Shown: positions 24,001 through 35,874, counted from the first letter of the stretch. The stretch: DNA of 64,000 bases from Casuarina equisetifolia (GCA_028551475.1 CM052362.1:5393354-5457353), one strand, 5' to 3'. A program made the numbers and translations. Notes: generated by a model from the sequence alone, not told the origin.

Positions 24001-24340
24001 ATCTTAAGCTTCCCTTCTTCTAATTAATAACTTATTTTTCTCCTTAATTAAAAATTAACAAATATGGTAAAAGAATTTCTATGTCATTGTTTGAGATTAG
24101 TTTGTTTCTCTTATTTTCCATGTCAATGAATGCTAAGGGTTGAAGCATCATATTGCATGATAACTTTGTTGATCTTCATGAAATATATCTCTTGCCTCTC
24201 TCCTTTTTATTTTATTTTATTTTATTTTTTACTTTTTTTTTTATAAATATTAGGTAAAGGAGAAGAAGACTTTTCCCTCAACCCTTCAAAGACCCTTTTC
24301 TTTGAGATCTACATATAGAGCCACAAATGGACATTTTTGA
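21100..24340 (+). CDS. Unrecognised multi-exon gene, 389-aa model
   Basis: I do not recognise this protein. Eight exons with GT-AG borders join in one open frame: 21100-21168, 21304-21354, 21574-22222, 22319-22382, 22677-22737, 23116-23278, 23361-23386, 24254-24340 (1,170 nt). The N-terminus MARRLLKMLLSRPFFVAEKW is basic and hydrophobic and could be an organelle presequence. A segment ending DVFPK/NFKSLL recurs two to three times in exons 2-3, which suggests internal exon duplication. Exons 4-7 encode GARFVSPWANKDHRGYR, IRIANQLKTFSAELLK, TEFERETILVFEMYY and ADTLLRML. Exon 3 reads through two stretches that look like former introns. The duplicate at 47-52 kb contains an extra exon and a longer last exon with charged repeats, so this model may be a shortened descendant. 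The leader upstream is CT-rich and ends in TTTCGCAG, so a 5'-UTR intron is likely. Confidence 0.55.
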
Positions 24341-26939
24341 GAAGATTATTGAGCCTAATGTGAGCGACCAAGGATTAAGATTTTGATTAAGGAAGCTGAG
24401 GAGAATAGAAGGATTCACATGCATGAGGTTTTGAATGTATTTAAAAAGAGAGGATGTACTTTTCTTGTGGTTGGACAAATGGTGAATTTTTCATTCAAGG
24501 TATGTCTTACAAATTAAAAGCTCATGAAGGCTCTTGATTATGTTTAATCAAATCTTATTTCTAAAAAAAAAAATATGAATAACTATTGTATGACATTCAT
24601 GTAGTTACTTGAAGATTTTATGTTATGGTCCTAAAAGTTTAGGCCTTTTGGCTTAGTAATCTATAATATTTGGTATTAGAGCCATACCCTACTTTTGGAG
24701 TTCAAACTACAAAGCTGCAAAAAGGGCTACTTAGTGAAAAATGTCATGAGTTGAAAGGGTGCCTAAACACTAAATGCATGGGGCTAAAGTGAAGCTGTTG
24801 GAGAGCAATTCCAGCAGAAATGTTTTGTATGGGCTGATTTAAAAAAAAAAAAAAAGATCTTTTTGGTGTAGCTTTTAGACATAACTTTTTGCACTGTTGA
24901 AATTGATAATTTGTTTTTATTTATGGGATGCATATGTATACATATATGACATACATATGAATATTATCAGATGAGGTGAATGGCCCGGGACTTTCAGGGG
25001 ATCCAAACAAGGTCTGCTTGCAAATCAATTGACCCCTTTTTGGTGGTGTCAGATGATAAGAAGCAAATAAACAAAAAAAAAGAAGGGGTATGCATTGACT
25101 GGGATCCAACTCGGAGATACTCTGCGTGGGAATCCATTTTGGCGTTAGTGTGATATATGCATCGGTGTAGTTTCTTTAGGCCGGCTCTTACATGGATTGT
25201 TGGTGGAATAATCCTAGGCTAATCAGAATTTTGGTTGGATTTTGGAGCGGGCCACATCCGTTCTTTCAGTGTGATCAGATTTTCTAATCAATGTTTATTA
25301 TGTCGAAGAAAAAAAGCTGACGCCATGGTTATTCAGTCTGGTGGTTTTTACGTTAGAACTCACTAGTGTCTCTCCTTTAGTCATTGTTTGTCACGATTTA
25401 CCATGAAAATTAAAAAGCAGTTTCCCAATCACTTAACCTTTAGACCAGTTAAAAAACTCATTACTTATCTTAAAGAATACTTGGGAAGCGAAATCCATCG
25501 TAGGAGGAGAGGAGGGAGTAATCTTTCTTTCAATTACACTATTTTCTTATTTGTCACACTAGGCGCTTATGCCTAGTTGTAGTGTACAAAGTACGGTTTC
25601 TAGAGCCGGGAAACTCTTTGGAATTGATACCGAGTTAAGTTTTTTGCCTGCTTATTGCAATTTACTCGTTGTTCTAAATTCTCATAATACTTTCCTACAC
25701 ACCAATTAGCACATCAAATCAACTTTCATGTTTGCCTTAATAGTTAACATACTTGGTCAACAACTACAGCTAAGCAAGTATAGTTAAGTGTGACAAATTG
25801 CATTCTTGTACACCAATCAATAATAACAATAAAGAAAAAGAATAATAACGACATTATAAATTACTGTCCAATGATTTGATATCGTATCAAGTTTCATATT
25901 TACCTAAAAAATGTTGACTCCTTCCTCAGCCTTGATGCCTTCAAGTTGGACTAACACCGACAAAGAAAGCTTCAACACGAGGTCCAAAAGAAAACAAAAT
26001 AGCATAAGAAGATAATCCTTTACAAAAAATGGCAAATGTTTTGAACCAACGTGAGATGTTTGTAAACAAATCTAACTTGCTTGATTGTGTTAGAAATTCC
26101 ATAGCAATCACAGCACACTTGGTTTCTCCAGCTATGGCAACAAGCAATTTTCTTCACCTTCTTTTCATGAGCCAATATTTAAGTGCCTTAAACACCTGTA
26201 ATAGATTACTTAATGACCAAAATGTGAAGTTGCATTTCAAGGCAAGTAACAAGTCAAATTCATTATAATTGAGAGATTGTTCAAATCAAATTATGAAAAT
26301 GACTAATAAACAGTAAAAAAAAATGTAAAGAATATGAACTTCATTCAAAAGGAAATAACAATGATTATATATATACTCGACATGCATGATCATGAGCACA
26401 TATACACATAATGTTGAACCTTTATATATTATCCAAAGCCAAAAATAAAAAAAAAAAAAAAAATTAGTTGACAACAACCAAAATCTAAAAAAGAAGGCTC
26501 ATGGCACATAGAAAGCAAAAATGAGCTTAGCTTAAAGACAAAAATCCTAGAAGTCAAGCAATTAGTTGGCCTTCAGAAGTATTCTCACAAGACCAATCTC
26601 ATCGTCCATGTGGAAATAATTTATTATAACATCACCTACAAGAAGATAATGAAATATGCATAACTAAATAATCTCATTGTTTAGTTTAAATTAACAAGCG
26701 TGGTGGTTTGCACGCCAGTGTTTCATGCATGCAATCTACTCGTGATATATTAATTCAGAAACAAAGAGGATGCCAACTAAACATTTATGCAAATAACCGT
26801 AGTACAAAAGCACTCACCTTTAGCACACAATTATGAAAATGTAAAGAAAACATGGGAAGAAAAGAAAAATGCATTTAAAATAATTTCAAAAACTACGTGT
26901 CCATAAAGAATCATTCTACCATATCAGTGCACAACGCTG
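24341..26939. other. End of segmental duplication and unique AT-rich DNA
   Basis: To about 25455 this is the downstream part of copy A, including decayed remains of a longer last exon (IKILIKEAEENRRIHMHEVL and VFKKRGCTFLVVGQM are readable at 24380-24480 in another frame). From 25456 to 26939 I see no gene; open frames are short and without recognisable motifs. Confidence 0.45.
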
Positions 26940-28677
26940 TACCAGAGTTGCGGATTGATGACTAAAAACTTAATGGACGATATTGTAGTCATTATTTTGG
27001 AATAGAGATTTGCTTCAAGCATATCTTGGACCTAACTTCAAAATTGACAGGGCACCAAGATCCTTTATCTGAAGTCGAAGAGGCCATTTCTTTAATGGAG
27101 AGCCTGTGGCCTAAAGACAAAGCTCTCTTGCGAATATGTTCTTGAATGCTTCAGCATATATATATGCCTTGTGATATGTTCCATAACTTACTGTCCTTTC
27201 AACAATGTCCCATGTCCACTGGCAATAACTGCCCCTTGCTGGACGTGCGAAATATCATATTCCAGCAACAGAAGAAGGTGCTTTTGCTGAGCTTCGGCCA
27301 ATGGCCGATCTCGCAGCAACTATTTTCTTCTACATGTGGGAGTAGCCACTGAGAGAGTGACAAAATCTTGCCATTCGTTTCACTTCTTTTAGACACTTCT
27401 ATGTCCCTTTCGTAACCATAACAACTAGGGCCTTCACCATTAGACGTTCTGCTTGCATATTTGTAGTTACGACGGGGAGAGGGGAAAGGAGGAAGAGAGA
27501 ACGCTAGAGAGATGCACAAAAGAAATCGGTCCGCTCGTCACCCTGTTACGTGCCCATATTCTTGATCAACCCGCAACAAGTAAGGAACATGAGAGCAAAG
27601 TTGCAACCTAACATCTAGCACCATCCAAGCAAGAGAGGGCAAATGAAGTAGTACTTGTACATTTTTATATTTTTGATAACTTAGAACTCACCAAGCTTTA
27701 CTTGATGGCTTAAACTGGAGAACCGTGGCCCACTTCAAAGTATGTTTAGTCAGTCAAAAATGTAATTTTGCTTAAACTAGCTTAAAATGCAGGTGTTTCT
27801 TGCACATTGGTGGTGGCAGTTTTTGGTGGAAAGAGAGTGGAAAGAGTTATGAGTGGAAGTTATGTGAATTTGAAATGTGTAGAAGTTACCGAAAAATAGG
27901 GAGATGACGGTTTTTGGGACGTGTATAAAAATTCAAGGAGGGAACGAGAAAAGATAATTTGGGTAAAACATAAACTTATGGAGGTATTATTCTCTCTTCA
28001 ATAAGAATAGAGGTTTTGTTTCCCTATGATAAAGTATTAATAGGTCTACAACCTTCGAATGAAACAATTATTTGTATTTACTTTTGTTTATGAAATATTT
28101 AATATATTCTTGTCTCTCATTCTATATGTAATTTTATTGTTTTGAAGCCAATTATATTCGTAGGAAACTAGGAACGTAACACACCCGGTTTCCAAGGAGT
28201 GTCAAGATCTTGTTCTTATCCATAACCAAGTGCTCGATTCCCAAATCTTGTTTAATAGTAATATACAAATGTAGAGTAAATGATTAAGAAGATTTGAGTG
28301 TACTGTCTGGAAAATGAAAATCTTTGATGAAATTAAGAAAGGCTAGAGAGAGTTTGGAGATAAGAAATCAAACAACTCTTTGCTCGAATAAGGCCTACCC
28401 GCGTCTACTCTTTTGTAATTTCTTTAGTGGCAAAGGAAGACAAGAAGCTGCAGGGGGATCCTAAACCAAATTTCCACTCCAAAAAGAGTCCATGCCTTGA
28501 AACAATTGGGCATTGTCAGCCGTGAATTTAATTTCTATGGTTGTGAGAGATGACTTAGAAGAAAAATTACTTCTTATTCTTGGAAAATAAACAAGATATT
28601 GATGCATCTTCTTGACTCTTCATTAACTCATGTAATTAAGCCCTCCTTGAGACCTCTCCCCTCCACCTTCCCCTTCC

Positions 28678-28715
<38 letters not shown>

Positions 28716-29640
28716 ACGCGCCCCACCAAAAAAAAAAAAAGCCCCAAATCAATTATGTAAAAAGCATGTAGAAAATACTCAAGTTTTTAAGCCCTCAAAA
28801 TTTTCTTCATATGCTTTTATTGAAAATGTTTGCTATAATTTATGAAACTTCCAAACCACATTTTCATGTTCCATGGTTCCAAACCTTTTAGAAATCATCA
28901 CTCCAAATTAACACTATCTAATGATTCTTTGAGATATTTGTAAAGTTTAAAGCCATTTATTTGCCATCCCTTTAAATTAAGTGACACAATATCTACTCTA
29001 TGCTCCTTTCTTATTGGGTAAACCCGGAAGAATTTTTCACACTTTATGATCAACTCCTTGGACTACCGCATTAAAGGTAGAAAAATCAACTACCACATTA
29101 AGCCAAAAAAATTGTTATTCACATAAGATCCCTTCCAGAGCCATCTCGTTCTTGAAGCCTCTCTATTCATTGTAAAATCTTTCCCTCTCCACGGTTTGTT
29201 CTTTCTTGTCCTTTATGCTTTCTTTTCAATGAAGGCCCTTGTCTAGGTTTCAAGCTCGAGTCCTCTCTTTCTCTCAAATAGCCTAATCCATAGCTTAAAT
29301 TGAACTAAAAACGATATAGTTTTAGACATTCTTTTTGAAACTACATCGTTTCACAAAGCATGCAACCTAGTATTACCAAGAGGATGTTATTGGCTCAAAA
29401 TAACAAGCTTAACATCAGAGGCACCAAGACAATCCTAATTAGATAATTATATTAATACCAAGTAAAGTACACACAAGAGCCATGACGATTGCAGTATGAG
29501 ACAGGTGGGGTCCACATTCATTCTAATGTTGAATGGTGCGAGGACCCAGCCCAACCTCACTCGTTAGGCCACAACATTTATTGGACTTTTTATTTTATTC
29601 TAGTATTAATAAAATATTACATTGTTGGCACATAGAGTGG
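26940..29640 (+). repeat. Composite repeat block X, copy 1
   Basis: Collinear with about 60410-62678. Shared landmarks: GATGACTAAAAACTTA, TCGAAGAGGCCATTTCTTTA, CGAAATATCATATTCCAGC, TTATGGAGGTATT, GTCAAGATCTTGTTC, a poly-C stretch, CCCTTCCAGAGCCATCTC, and an AATTATATTAATACCAAGT...GAGCCATGACG end. It abuts the 3' side of the small minus-strand gene at 29.7-31.7 kb. The minus-strand open frame at 27199-27519 is not maintained in the other copy. Confidence 0.7.
28684..28715. repeat. Poly-C tract, 32 nt
   Basis: Uninterrupted C run inside block X, followed by CACGCGCCCC and a poly-A run. The matching place in the other block X has only about 9 C (near 61787), so the tract is length-variable between copies. 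Confidence 0.95.
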
Positions 29641-29694
29641 CCGGTTTATGCCTGAAGGAGCATGCCCTCCAAGGCCTCGAGTGGGGCGAAAACC

Positions 29695-29738
29695 TCAGCG
29701 ATAGCCATAGCTCCCATGTCCCAACATGGGATTTGGAA
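29695..29738 (-). other. Possible alternative terminal exon of the micro-exon gene
   Basis: On the minus strand, after a GTTGCAG acceptor (AG at 29740-29739), phase-1 reading gives VPNPMLGHGSYGYR and TGA (29697-29695). The exon upstream of it (30064-30081) has an in-frame TAG, so this piece would be translated only if that exon is skipped. The duplicate gene at 58 kb has a Gly/Tyr-rich exon (GMGYGVGDD) at the equivalent place, which supports a real ancestral exon. Confidence 0.4.
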
Positions 29739-30073
29739 CTGCAACATAATAGCGGTTTAGATCAGTTCTTGTAACAATTTACATAAAAATAACTTCCATC
29801 CCAATGTTAAAATTATAATGCAAGGCTTGTTAGTTTAGTGGTAAGTTAGTAAAAGTCATTAACCTTTAGGTTTTAGTGGTGAATGCCTAAACATAACTTA
29901 TTTTAAAAAATAAAATAAAACCAGAATCATCTTCCTTCACGTACCCAACTTTGATAATAGAATTTGAAAGATAATTCAGAAAGCGTATTTTTGTAACAGA
30001 TGCCAAACAGAATTGTCAGCAAATCAATGAAAATTATAGAGGCATAAAATAAGAAAACATTACCCAGAGGGCC

Positions 30074-31674
30074 CTAAGGCCCTGCCACAGATGGCAAACA
30101 GAATTGTTAACAAATTAATGAACATTAAAGAGGCATAAATAGAGGGAAGCATAAGAACTACAAAGTAACATTACCACGCCAAGGGTTGAAGTCATCAGGT
30201 ACTCCTGCAGTAGATGTCAAATAGAGTTGTTAACAAATCAAGGAAAATTTAAAAGGCATAAATTCAAAACAAATTATTGAACATTAAAGAGACATAAATA
30301 GCAGGAAGCATAAGAATTACAAAGAAACATTACTAGGCCAAGGGTAATATTTATAAGGTAATTTTGCAGTAGATGTCAAATAAAGTTGTTACCAAACCAA
30401 GGAAAATTAAAAAGGCATAAATTCAAAACAAATTATTGAACATTAAAGAGGCATAAATAGTAGGAAGCATAAGAATTACAAAGTAACATTACCAGGCGGA
30501 GGTAATAAAGGTGGTACAGGCACTGGTGCTGATCCAAGAATAGATGCCAAATAGAGTTGTTAACAAATCAAGAAAAATTAAAAAGGCATAAATTCAAAAC
30601 AAATTATTGAACATTAAAGAAGCATAAATAGCAGGAAGCATAAGAATTACAAAGAAACATTACCAGGCCAAGGGTAATCTTTATAAGGTAATTCTGCAGT
30701 AGATGCCAAATAAAGTTGTTACCAAACCAAGGAAAATTAAAAAGGCATAAATTCAAAACAAATTATTGAACATTAAAGAGGCATAAATAGTAGGAAGCAT
30801 AAGAATTACAAAGTAACATTACCAGGCGGAGGTAATAAAGGTGGTACAGGCACTGGTGCTGATCCAAGAATAGATGCCAAATAGAGTTGTTAACAAATCA
30901 AGAAAAATTAAAAAGGCATAAATTCAAAACAAATTATTGAACATTAAAGAAGCATAAATAGCAGGAAGCATAAGAATTACAAAGAAACATTACCAGGCCA
31001 AGGGTAATCTTTATAAGGTAATTCTGCAGTAGATGCCAAATAAAGTTGTTACCAAACCAAGGAAAATTAAAAAGGCATAAATTCAAAACAAATTATTGAA
31101 CATTAAAGAGGCATAAATAGCAGGAAGCATAAGAATTACAAAGTAACATTACCAGGTGAAGGTAAAGGTGGTATAGGCACTGGTGCTGATCCTGCAATAG
31201 ATGCCAAATAGAGTTGTTAACAAATCAAGAAAAATTAAAAAGGCATAAATTCAAAACCAACACAAACCAGAATCGCCCACATACATTCAACCCTTGGGAT
31301 TACCATTCCATTAAATAAATTCAGGCGTGCAAGGCAGATGAGAAGTATCACACCAAAAGTTCTTCTCTTCTCACTAATGTCAGATATTAATCGGAGATAG
31401 ACACAAATGTAGGTGGCATTTCCTTAACAATTACAAGCAAAGCCAAGCACCATAAGGAGACAAAGTTGATAAATCTTATATTTGCACATTTCAGGGAGAG
31501 AAAAAAAAAAGTTCTCGGTTCTCCTATTCTCTAGTTTCTCGCTACCAAACAAAATTGTCGTAAAACCCTCGGAGCAATTTACAAAATAAAAACCAGAGAG
31601 ACCACAGTAATTTAAGGAATACAGATCTGAAGAAAAATAAGGAGATCCTCACCTCCAGAGCCTCCGTTACCCAT
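30074..31674 (-). CDS. Small proline-rich protein built from tandem micro-exons (unrecognised)
   Basis: I do not know this protein. Minus-strand exons: 31653-31674 (MGNGGSG), 31153-31191, 30994-31023, 30823-30858, 30664-30693, 30493-30528, 30175-30204 and 30064-30081 (TAG at 30076-30074). All internal exons begin and end in phase 1, so any may be skipped or added without a frameshift. They alternate between SAPVPIPPLPSP-type and LPYKDYPWP peptides and finish with VPDDFNPWR. The joined model is 76 aa, with no signal peptide and no membrane segment; likely disordered. Introns carry near-identical GTAATG donors and CTGCAG-type acceptors. The 30823 and 30493 exons have lost the canonical acceptor (TG instead of AG), but an AG six nt inside keeps the frame. 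The 30334 exon has lost its acceptor and is left out. A TATA box lies 87 nt upstream of ATG. The gene could also be decaying; transcript evidence would decide. Confidence 0.45.
30334..31191 (-). repeat. 330-bp tandem repeat array carrying micro-exons
   Basis: Micro-exons recur at exact 330-bp steps (31153, 30823, 30493 and 30994, 30664, 30334). The stretches 30481-30810 and 30811-31140 appear identical by eye. Each 330-bp unit is itself two ~165-bp halves sharing the AGATGCCAAATAGAGTTGTT...CATAAATTCAAAACAAATT sequence and a CATTACCAGG splice-donor complement. Identity this high means very recent duplication, with likely copy-number variation. Confidence 0.9.
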
Positions 31675-31760
31675 GGTTGGTGATGACGTAGGGGAAGTAT
31701 AGAGATGAGAGAGGTTTATGCTCAGCGGCGCCAAGAATTAATCTTCAAAACACTGAGCCA

Positions 31761-31770
31761 CTAATTTATA
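31761..31770 (-). promoter_or_regulatory. TATA box of the micro-exon gene
   Basis: TATAAATTAG on the minus strand, 87 nt before the predicted ATG. The same box with the same flanks (CTTCCTATAAATTAGTG-like) lies 85 nt before the ATG of the 59-kb duplicate. Confidence 0.6.
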
Positions 31771-31789
31771 GGAAGCAGTGGGTGATCGA

Positions 31790-33290
31790 GTCAGTTCTAG
31801 CTCATGTGAGATTAAAGACGTGGGATCACAAAAAATATCTATTTGTCTAATCAATGCAGGTGCTTATGTTCTTGTTAATTTTAACTACTCATTAAGGAAT
31901 ATTGTTGAAGAACTTTATCTAGAGTATCAATGCTAATTTTAGTGGATTGGTGTCTACTCTAATGGAACCTTGTATGACAAGCTAAAGATGCAAGTTGATA
32001 AGTAGAACTTATTCTGCAATTATATAGTCATCATGAAAATATCAATTTGTCTAGTTAGTGCAATATGCTTGTATTCGTGTCAAGATACAAAAGCTAAACG
32101 TAACCACTCATCAAGGAATATTATAGAAGAACATTATCTAGATTATTAATGCTAATTTCAATGAGTTGCCATCCAATTAGATTGAATCTTGTATGTTGTA
32201 CTAGAGATGTGGTTCAATAACTAGAACTTATTCGACAATTGTATAATCACCATAAAAATACCAATGTGTCCATTAGTGTAGTGTGCTTTTGTTTGTGTCA
32301 AGATCACAAGAGTTAAATTTAATGGTTTATTAAAAAATGTTGAAGAAAATTTTATCTAAACTATTAACACTAATTTCAATGTATTAGTATCCAATTCGAA
32401 CAAACCTGTTTTGTACCAAAGATATAGGTTGATAACTTAAACTTTTGATGATTATATGCTTATCATGAAAATGTCAATTCATCTAATCAATACAATGTGT
32501 TTTTTTTTTATCTAATCAAAGGGTGATTAAGGAATATTGTAAAAGAACTTTACCCAAATTACCAAGTTAATTTTGGTGGCTTGGTGTCTAATCAATCAAA
32601 TTCTAGTAAGTTGTACTAGAGATTCGATTTGATGACCAAGAACTTAGTGGGCAATTGTATAATTATCATTTTAGAATAGAGATTGGCTTTAATCATATCT
32701 TGACTTAACTCCAAAAGTGACAGGGCAACAAGATTCTTTATCTAAAGTCGAAGAGGCCACAAAGGAATCAATTGAACCTAATACAATTATCAAGGAATAT
32801 TGCAAAAGAACATTATCTAGACTATTAATGCTAATTTCAATGGTTTGGCACTCAATTCCATTGAACCTTGTGCTAGACATGTGAGTCAATATTAGAACTT
32901 ATTCAACAATTATATAATCATTATGAAAGTACCAATGTGTCATTAGCACAATGTGCTATTTTTGTCAAGATTAGGAGTTAGATTTAATCACTTATTAAAG
33001 ACTTGAAGAAGAATATTATCTAGACTATTAATGTTAATTTCAATGGGTTGTGTCCAATGCAATAGAACCTTGTATTTTGTACTAGAGATGCAAGTTGATA
33101 ATTAAAAGTTATTCGAAGTTTATATGCTCATCACCAAAATATCAATTTGTCTAATCAATATAATATGCTTCTGTTCGTGTCTAATCAACTGCTCATTACG
33201 AAATGTCGTAAAAGAACTTTACCTAGATTTACAACGTTAATTTTGGCGTCTTGCTGTCCAATCGACCAAACCTAGTACGCTGTACTAAAG
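31790..33290 (+). repeat. Degenerate ~215-bp satellite array, copy 1
   Basis: Landmarks such as CATGAAAATATCAATTTGTC, CACTCATTAAGGAATATTGT, TTAATGCTAATTTCAATG, AACCTTGTATGTTGTACTAG and AGATGCAAGTTGATAACTAG recur every ~210-220 bp, about seven times, with heavy divergence. One unit is interrupted near 32660-32760 by a fragment of block X (AAGTCGAAGAGGCCAC). The array begins just upstream of the micro-exon gene promoter. Confidence 0.8.
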
Positions 33291-34330
33291 ATGCCGGTCA
33301 GTTCTTGCCTCACTGGACGTGCGAAATATCATATTCTAGCTACAGAAGAAGGTGCTTTGCTGGGATTCGGCCTATGGCCGATCTTGCAGTAACTTTGTCA
33401 TTCCACACGTGGAAGTAGTAATTGAGAGAGTGACAAATGTTGCCGTTCGTTTTCACTTCTTGTACGCTTCTATGTGCCTTTCGTAGCCATAACAATTGCC
33501 TTCACCATTTTACGTTCTGCACTGTCTCCGGGAAGTGTCAACATCTTGTTCTTACCCATAACCAAGTGCTTGATTCCCAGATCTTGCTTAATAGTAACAT
33601 ACAAATAAAGAGTAAATGATTAACTAAATTTGACTTTAGTCTCTGGAAAATGAGAAAGTTTGATGAAGTTTAGAAAGGCTACAGAGAGTTGGGAGAAAAG
33701 AATTCAAACGAATATTTGCTCGAACAAAGCTTGCCGGTGTCTGCTTTTTTATAATTTCTTAATGTGGCAAAGGGAGACAAGAAGCTAGGGGGGATTATAA
33801 CCCAAATTTCCACTCCAAAAAGAGTCCATGCCTTGAAACAATTGGGCATTCTCGACCGCGAATCCTAAAAAACAAATTTCAATTTCTACTGTTATGAGAT
33901 ATGACTTAGTAAAAACTTACTTTTTTTCTTGGAAAACAAACAACTTGATAAGTATTTTAATTGGTATTACGGGAGCTCAGTTTTTTAACATCCTCCAGCA
34001 GCTAGCCTAAGAGTTGCAAGTACCCTAGAGTTCCAATCTTGTCACATAAAAGGACTTGAGTGATGCACCATGCAATTCCGTTCGTAGCTTTTCATTTTTC
34101 AATGGAGGAAACCTGCTTCTTGCAAAGCATAGAACCATCTATTACAGCCACAGATTACCAATCAAACTTAATTTAGTATCTGTTTGCTCCAAAGCAAAGG
34201 CTTGGACTAGGAGCTACTATATTGAGCAAGTAGAGGTGGAGGAGGTTGAAGGTGAGATCCAATGCCATGGTGTATGTTGTGGCATTTGCTGTTATATATG
34301 ATTTTCTTGCCTTTTACTACTTGATTCTTG
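33291..34330 (+). repeat. Partial block X and the CTCTGGAAAATGA block
   Basis: 33291-33620 matches the central part of block X (CGAAATATCATATTCTAGCT, GTGTCAACATCTTGTTCTTA). About 33640-34330 matches the flank downstream of cyclase copy 3 (17486-18280) and 38727-39560. It is a junction between two otherwise separate repeat families. No gene seen. Confidence 0.65.
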
Positions 34331-35149
34331 GTAAAATGAAGCTAGCTTTAAAGGGAACGGTTTTCTTCTCTCAATTTCTTCCAATAACTATCATTTAAGG
34401 CTTCACTCAACTTCTTATGCACATCTGTCATAGTAAGGACCCGAGTGCTTACCTTTTAGAGTAGTTACCTCCATGCCCACTCCCAAAAAAGAGAACTCTT
34501 TCTCATTTTCCTTGCTTTCCTCACGTTGTGCTACTGTTTCAGTTTCAGACAATGGTTGTCTTGGAAGTGGGATCATATATGTACAATCAACACACTTTTC
34601 CCTTGAATGGAGTAGTTAGTTTCATCAAATATACATAAATTGACTCTTCAAGTACCAAAGTTATTTTAGTTAGTACTCTATGCTTTATTATTATTATAAT
34701 ATCCAAGAAATACCATTCATCGCTTTTATTATTAAATTTTCTAATGTTTCCTTTCCATTACAAATAAAAAGAATTTACATCCAAAAATTTGAAAGTAGGA
34801 ATACTAAAAATAGTTAAGGATGGACATAACAAGTACAAGAGACATTTATTCTATACTTGTATTTTATTAAACCAAGTAAATAATTTAGTTATATCCTTGA
34901 CAAAAGAACCCTACCTTCACTTGAAAATAATCTTGACAATTTTGTCATTACTATTTTTATTCTTATACCCAAAGAAATTAACTCATGATAGTAACATCCT
35001 ATAGATTCTGGTGAAGTCTCACTCATATCCTCCAAAATAAATAGAATTCCATTAGAAGAGAATATAATGTGAAGAATATCAATTTTTAATATTTTTTCAA
35101 TAATAAAACACTCCTAGTATATATGAGATTATTTTTCAACATCAAATTT
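34331..35149. other. AT-rich spacer, nothing recognised
   Basis: No domain, splice structure or repeat family was identified apart from general AT-richness. Confidence 0.4.
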
Positions 35150-35800
35150 AAACTAAAGATTTTCTACAATAGATGCCAAAAAGAGTTGTTAACAAATTAA
35201 TGAAAATCAAAGAGACATAAACATCGTGGACATAGAACCACAAAGTAACATTACAGGCAGACAGAGATCCGAATGAAGTAGTTCTGCAGGCAAATGCCAG
35301 ACAGAGCTGTTAGCAAATCAATAAAAAGCAAAGATTTAAAATTATAGGCTGATAGAGTTCCGAATCAAGTCGTTCTTCAGCATAAACAAAAAGAGTAGTT
35401 AACAAAATCAATAAAAATTAAAGAGGCATAAATTCAAGCCAACAAAAAGCACAATCATCCACATAATTAAAGAAATTTAGGCATGCAAAGCGAAGAGAAG
35501 CATCAACAAGACTTTTCTCACTAATGTTAGATATCAATAGAGATAGACACAAAAGCTGGTGGCATTTCCTTAACAATAAAAAGCAAAGACAGCACAACAG
35601 GGGAAAAAGCTACTAAATCTCATATTTCCAAATTTCAGTGCGAGAAAAAAAGTTCCCGATTTTCCTATTCTCTTGTTTCGGGTACAAAACAACATGGTCG
35701 CAAACCCAAGGAGTGATATACACAAGTAAAACACAAAGAGACCATAGCACTGTAGGTAATACAGATAGGATGAAAGATAAGGAAGAAGACCCCGAAAAAA
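35150..35800 (-). pseudogene. Decayed fragment of the micro-exon gene family
   Basis: This segment aligns with the 3' half of intron 1 and one or two repeat units of the 30-31 kb gene (TAGATGCCAAAAAGAGTTGT, GCATAAATTCAAGCCAAC, TTAGATATCAATAGAGATAG, CATGGTCGCAAACCC). Exon 1 is missing: similarity stops near 35790, just before where MGNGG would be encoded, and goes over to a reverse-oriented piece of the 389-aa gene. The micro-exon near 35260-35290 has lost its GT donor. Confidence 0.65.
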
Positions 35801-35874
35801 AAGAAAAGGAAGAAGAAGAACGCCAATCTACTGAGAGCCGAAACCAGATAAAGAGAAATAAAAACATAACATAC

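Larger units (their letters stand above)
19230..25455 (+). repeat. Large segmental duplication, copy A
   Basis: Collinear with 44790-52645. The similarity runs through the flank, the CT-rich leader, every exon region of the unrecognised gene and far downstream (CACTTAACCTTTAGACCAGT near 25430 versus 52630), then ends. Copy B is longer, mainly because of an inverted insertion at 47568-48528. Copy A keeps working splice signals; copy B does not. Confidence 0.8.

Noticed and set aside
25941..26147. Minus-strand frame thought to be a copia RNase H fragment
   Set aside because: No DN-SAI or KNP-H motif could be aligned in a consistent frame.
30000..31250. Regular direct repeats considered as a CRISPR-like array
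   Set aside because: Units of 165/330 bp are far too long, the DNA is plant nuclear, and the repeats are explained by exon-intron duplication.
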